NCBI GenBank assembly: GCA_018894105.1
Contig: CM032120.1
Coordinates: forward strand, 30,588,710-30,652,709
Origin: Jacaranda mimosifolia
Taxonomy: Eukaryota > Streptophyta > Magnoliopsida > Lamiales > Bignoniaceae
DNA length: 64,000 bases
Reading direction: 5' to 3'
Shown: piece by piece, positions 58,660 to 64,000 of the stretch
Layout: every line of letters begins with the position of its first letter
Numbering within the stretch: the stretch's first letter is position 1
Notes under the pieces: model-generated
The model's database searches: none
Told to the model about the DNA's origin: nothing
What the model saw: only the letters and a program-made list of their open reading frames with translations
Translations under genes and position numbers: made by a program

Positions 58660-59778
58660 GAACTTGAAAGTGCTTAATCATAACACAATCTGATTCGTAT
58701 TAGGTCATGTTCGGATCGACTTATTTTTAAAACAATTATTTTGAATATTTATTTTAATTTTTAGAAACTTTTTGGTTTTTTTATTTTTATCTATTTTTAA
58801 TTATTGATAAATTAAAATAAAAGTAATGAGTTCTCATTATAACCTCACAAATGCACGTTTCTCAAATAATTTTAACTGAACCACATAATATATTGATTTT
58901 TAGGATTTTTTTCCTTTTATTTTTAAGTATCTATTGGCATTATAAAAATATTGAAATTACAAAGTATCTTATTTTTAAAAATATCATACTTTTTTAATTT
59001 TTAATCACCCATTCTCTTTAATTTTTGGATCTTTTATTGATTAAATTGTCTCATTTAATTTTCTAAAATTAATGCCATTATTTTTTAACTTTATATTAAT
59101 TCAATTAAACAATACATAAATCAATAAAAATATATTATCAAACAAATAAATAAACAAATATTTTAAATTATACACATAATTTATTATAAAAACTTGCTGA
59201 AGCCTTTTAAATTTTTTATAACCTCTCAACAGAAAGAATTCTTATCTATTTATATATGCAAAATCTTGTGTTGTATAAGGACTAAGAAAAACTTCTAGAA
59301 CAATTCAGTAGTTAAACCAATGTTTTGTTAACTCTTTGCAGTATAATTTTTATGCCCACTCAGATACAAAAATAACAATTAGAAGTAATTTAAAATTATA
59401 ATAATATATCCTATATGATTGTGAAAATAAATAAGACCGAAAAATGCCAATGTCGTAATTTTGATATTGCTAAAATTCAAAATTCCAAGCTTTATTTTGT
59501 TATTTTATATACTTGCTCCTAAAAAAATTTAAATTTTATTTGTTTAATTTGGATTGGGTTGAATTGGTTTAGGTGGGTTTGGGTTGTCGTGTGACCTACA
59601 ATCAAATTTCGGGTTGTTCGTGTAACCTAAAATTCAACCCAACCCAACCTATTTTCTTAGGATTTTTATTCGTGTCAACCTTGTTGGACCCGAACACAAA
59701 ATAAGTCAACCCAAACCTAATTTTTCGTGTCAAACTCGTGTTGGGTTATCGTGTTGTGTTGGAAATTGACACTCATAT
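58660..59778. mobile_element. degenerate repeat, possibly hAT-like
   Basis: The right end, inverted, reads GAGTGTCAATTTCCAACACA, close to the GGTGTCAATTTC-type termini of plant hAT-like elements. Subterminal CGTGT, GGGTTG and CCCGAACAC motifs recur from 59,530 to 59,770. The left end (GTATTAGGTCATGTTCGGAT near 58,700) is only weakly complementary. No duplication found. Confidence 0.35.
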
Positions 59779-60929
59779 ATGGGGTAGTACAGACTGGGAA
59801 AATTACTTTTCTAGTCCTATAATTTAAGGAAATTTTATTTAAAAATACCCAGATCCATTTATATTTTGTAAATCAGTCCCCACCCATCAATTTTGAAGTT
59901 TTGACTCCGCATCTCAAGTTTATCTTTGGAGTTCACTCCCTAAATGCCCCCCTTTTTTTTATTTGCTAAGAAGTCAGTTTTCTTCTCATTTATCTGCTCA
60001 TCGCTCTCTCTGGTCTATGCTCTACTCCTGCCAAAATGTGAATTCTCCTTCTTTTTTCTTTTCGATCTCTAAGAATACTATAACTTAAAGAAGTGTCCTC
60101 TTCCCATCGCTTCTCCTTTCTCTTTACTACTTCGAAAAAGCAATCAGAAATCATGCCACAGAGGAGGCGCCAACAGTGAGTCTAAACTACACCTAGAAGG
60201 TAGTTTGCAGAAGAGGAAGAACAACATAATTGGGCAATTTGAAAAATACAGTTATAAAATAGGGTTAAATGTCTCAAGTTTGGTAGTTTTTTGACACTCT
60301 CAAAAGATTTTATGCTATTTGAGAATGAGGAAAATATTTAGTGAGGTATTTGTGAAGGAAAATGAAAGGACAACAGAAATATTGCAAAATGTGGAGTGTG
60401 AAGGAATTAATTTATAAGAAAGGTGTTGTAAAAATTGGCAAGTAGAGGGGTTCCTCTAACAGATGAATATTGTTGAATTTACCTTTGTACGAAGAAACGA
60501 ATCTTGGATTTTTTGAGAATATTGCAATTTTAATCTCAATTTGACTTGTTTGTATGTTGGATTTCGTTATACTTCCAATGTCATAAGCAGTATCTCTTTG
60601 CATTTATAGTTATATGCAATTTGTTTTGCAAAAAATACTTTATTTATGTGATTCAATACTTAGCTTTTCTATGTTTAATACTAGATTATTCATCTCGGTA
60701 CTTACAAGTTGATACTACAATATTTTGTTCTCAATTATTATGTATTAGAATTTTGTTATTTATTTGCCCTTTTTATTTCCACTAATATCAAAATGCTTGC
60801 ACATCTTTATGACATGCTGAGAAATATATTTACAACATTGGCATTGTAGCCTCAATACAATCTTATCAGTTATTTTTGCTTTCGTGTTAAATACCATATT
60901 CTAAGAAAATACTATTATTATGAGGTAAA
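59779..60929. other. gene-free stretch
   Basis: No domain-bearing frame or clear repeat. Bases 59,860-60,150 are CT-rich. Confidence 0.45.
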
Positions 60930-63900
60930 TATATTTGTTTGACACCACCATCAAAAGCCAATGAACCCCTCATGACTATATCAATACTAGGACTAATAAA
61001 TTATGGTTTACTAATCAAGCAATGGTTTACCTAGTTAAATTCAACTTAATCTCTTATGTACTAAGAATGATATTACAAATCGACAAAAAAAAAAAACAAT
61101 TTGTGGGACTTTTATACTGGATCTTTGCATTTTTGTACTAAATTTGCCTTATTCCATACTTATTTGGGGTGTTTTTGTACTTGCTTTTCCTTTAACCCCA
61201 ATTGACCTCAATTCCATGCGTGAAACAACACATAAGATCCTCTAATACAATAATGTTTTTCTCAAGTAATAGCCATTATGATATGTGTGAAAATGGTTAG
61301 GAATACAAACATCCGCATCCAATCACTTGTATTCTCATTCATACTAGTGTAAATCATTGGTGTATGAAGTAGATTTATCCTTCCAGCGCCACCATAGAAA
61401 ACCAATGAATCTCTCATGACTATATCAGTCCCATAACTAATTAATCGTGATTTGCTATTCATGAAATGACTAATCTAGTTAAATTCAACTTAATCTCCTA
61501 TGTACTAATAATGATACTGCAAATCAATAAAAAAAATACTGATTTTTGGGATTTCTATAATAGATATTTGCATTTTTGTACTAAAATTGCTTTGTTCTGT
61601 ACTTATTTGGCGAGTTTTTGTACTTGCTTTTCCTTTGATCTAATTTACCTTAATTCCATGCATGAAACAGCATATAAAACTCTAATACAATAAAATCATG
61701 CTTTCTTTAAGTAATAGTCATGATAATACGTGTGAAAATGGTTGGAAACACAAATATCCACATCCAACCACTTGTATTTTCATTTATACTAGTGTAATCA
61801 TTAGTGTATGAGGTAAATATATCCTTCCGGCATGACCATCAAAGGTCAATGAACCTCTCATGACTATATCAATTCTAGGACTAATAAATCATGGTTTGAT
61901 AATCATGCAATAGTTAATCTAGTTAAATTCAACTCAATCTCTCGTGCACTAAGAATGATACTCAAATCGACAAAAAAATACTGATTTTTTGGATTTTTAT
62001 ACTGGATCTTTGCATTTTTGTATGAAAAACTTTTTTTTTGGGCCAAATTTACCTCAATTTCATGTGTGAAACAACACATAAGATCCTCTAATACAATAAA
62101 ATCATATTTTCTTCAAGTAATAATCATAATAGTACGTCTGAAAATGATTGAGAACACAAATATCCATATTTAACTACTTGTATTCTCATTCATACTAGTC
62201 TAAATCATTAGTGTGTGAGGTAAATTTATCCTTCTAGCACTACCATTGAAAGCCAATGAGTCTCTCATGACTATATCAATCATAAGACTAATAAATCATG
62301 GTTTGATGATCATGTAATGTCTTATTTGGTTAAATTCAACTTAATCTCTTATGTACTAAGAATGGTACTGTAAATCGACAAAAAAATATTGATTTTGGAA
62401 TTTTTATATTGGACCTTTGCATTTTTGTACTGAATTTGCTTTGCTCTGTACTTATTTGGCGTACTTTTGTACTTACTTTTCCTTCGACCGAATTTACCTC
62501 AATTTAATAAGTGAAACAATACAAAAGACCCTCTAGTACAATAAAATAATATTTTTTTCAGGTAATAGTTGGGAACACAAATACTCACATTCAACCACTT
62601 GTTTTCTCATTTCATACTAATATAAACCATTGGTGTATGAGGCAAATATATCATTCCGGCACCACCATTAAAAGTCAATAAACCTATCATAACCAAATCA
62701 GTCCCATGATTGATAAATCATGAATTCATAGTCATGCAATACCTTAACTAGTTAAATTCAACTTGATCCCTTATTGATTAAGAATAATACTATAAATCAA
62801 CAAAAAAATATCTATTTCGGGGAATTTTTGTACCAAATTTGCCCTATTCTGCACTTATTTTGCTTTTTTTGTACTTATTTTTTCTTGGCCGGATTTAGCT
62901 CAATTTGAAGCATGAAATAATACATAAGACACTCCAATATAATAATATCATGTTTTTTTTAAGTAATAGTAGTGGTAGTAGGTCTACAAATGGTTGAGAA
63001 CACAAATACCAACATCTAACCACTTGTGTTGTCATTCATATGATTGTAAACCATTGGTGTATGAGGCAAATATATCATTCTAGCACCACTATCGCAAGCT
63101 AAGGAACCTATCATGACTAAATTAGTCCCAAGATTGATTAATCATGCACTTCATAGTCATTCAATGGCTTAACTATTTAAATTCAACTTGATCCCTCATT
63201 AACTAAGAATAATACTGCAAATCGACAAAAAATACCTATTTTTGGGAATTTTGTACTTGATCTTTGCAATTTTATACTGAATTCACCCTGTTCTGTATTT
63301 ATTTTGTATGTTTTTGTACTTGATTTTTCTTTGGTCATATTTAGCTCAATTCGAAGAGTTAAACAACACATATGACACTCTAATACAATAATACGTGTTT
63401 TCTTCAAGTAATGGTAGTGATAGTAGGTGTGCAAATAGTTGAAAACACAAATATCCCTATCCAACCACTTGTGTTGTCATTCATACTAGTGTAAACCATT
63501 GATATATAAGGAAAATGTATCATTCCGGCACCACCATCGAAAGCTATTAAACCTATCATGACTAAATCAATCTTAGTATTTATAAATCATGATCTTATAG
63601 TCATGTAATGACTTAACTAATTAAATTCAACTTGATCCCTTCTTGACTAAGAACAATATTGCAAATCGATAAAAGAATACCTATTTCTATGAATTTTGTA
63701 GTCGATCTTTGCAATTTTATATCGAATTCACCATGTTCTGTACTTATTTCGTGTGTTTTTGTACTTGCTTTTTCTTTGGCCGAATTTAACTCAATTCGAA
63801 GCATAAAACTACACATACGTCACTAAAATATAATAATATCATGTTTTCTTCGAGTAATGGTAGTGATAGTAGGTGTGTAAATAGTTAGAAACACAGATAC

Positions 63901-64000
63901 CCACATCCAACCATTTGTGTTGTCCTTTATACCAATGTAAACTATTAGTGTATGAGGTAAATGTATCATTCTGGCACCCCCATTGAAAGCCAATGAACCT
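60930..64000. repeat. long-period satellite array, about seven units, continues beyond window
   Basis: The landmark (C/T)CAATGAACCTCTCATGAC recurs at 60,958, 61,402, 61,846, 62,253, 62,675, 63,099, 63,544 and 63,990, giving periods of 444, 444, 407, 422, 424, 445 and 446 bp. Each unit has the same order: that landmark, AAATTCAACTTAATCTC, AATCGACAAAAAA, a run of TTTTGTACT motifs, GTGAAACAACACATAAGA, and CATTCATACTAGTGTAAA. By eye the first units and the last units resemble each other more within each group than between groups. No gene. The 67- and 93-residue minus-strand frames in the last units are not conserved in the first ones. Confidence 0.93.

Noticed and set aside
63183..63816. Similar minus-strand peptides in successive satellite units
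   Set aside because: The first unit has stops in the same frame, and unit lengths are often not multiples of three; the similarity is that of the DNA repeat.
60930..64000. Possible CRISPR-like array
   Set aside because: Whole units of over 400 bp are similar, with no short constant repeat alternating with unique spacers; the context is a plant nuclear genome.

Overview
The window is nuclear DNA of a flowering plant, probably a eudicot. It is AT-rich, its only convincing host gene is an intronless PPR-DYW gene of land-plant type, and almost everything else is transposable element: copia and Tat-type Ty3/gypsy retrotransposons, Helitron-like elements, many hAT-like short elements, a CACTA-like element, microsatellites and a long-period satellite. 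I cannot name the species. I saw no tRNA, rRNA, organelle insertion, CRISPR array or bacterial-type operon.

Left part (1-22,000). A decayed SIRE-like copia element on the minus strand runs in from the left edge (1 to about 5,560). A chain of DNA-transposon relics follows: a hAT-like element (5705-6523), a CACTA-like element (6877-7928), a long inverted-repeat element (8769-9922) and a TIR element with a palindromic flank (10,524-11,074). Next is a gag-only LTR retrotransposon (11,075-16,121). Its gag is split by a hAT-like element with a perfect 8-bp duplication, and its pol region is replaced by minisatellite-like DNA. A Helitron candidate (16,409-17,921), the 3' end of another LTR element (about 19,020-20,324) and a hAT-like element (21,044-21,961) complete this part.

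Middle part (22,000-36,900). It holds an old minus-strand Tat-like gag-PR-RT remnant, further hAT-like elements, a 1.4-kb stretch without clear genes, and a complete copia insertion (31,010-35,393, target duplication TATAC). Most of the copia RT is deleted although its integrase triad survives.

Nested stack (36,875-52,815). This is the most informative structure. A hAT-like element was cut in two (36,883-37,365 and 52,617-52,807) by a Helitron-like element (37,366-52,616) inserted exactly between A and T. The Helitron then took in two hAT-like elements and a 10.7-kb Tat-type gypsy element (41,783-52,495, target duplication AATTA, 699/700-bp LTRs). The gypsy element carries gag, protease, RT, two RNase H regions, integrase, a 66-bp tandem repeat and a minus-strand gene with at least one GT-AG intron that resembles the Transposase_28 family.

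Right part (52,800-64,000). The PPR-DYW gene (56,252-58,531, minus) is a predicted organelle C-to-U RNA-editing factor and looks intact. Beyond it lie a decayed repeat and a tandem array of about seven 407-446-bp units that runs off the right edge.

Genes do not work together here as a pathway. The logic of the region is insertion history: one working host gene beside a mosaic of mostly dead mobile elements.
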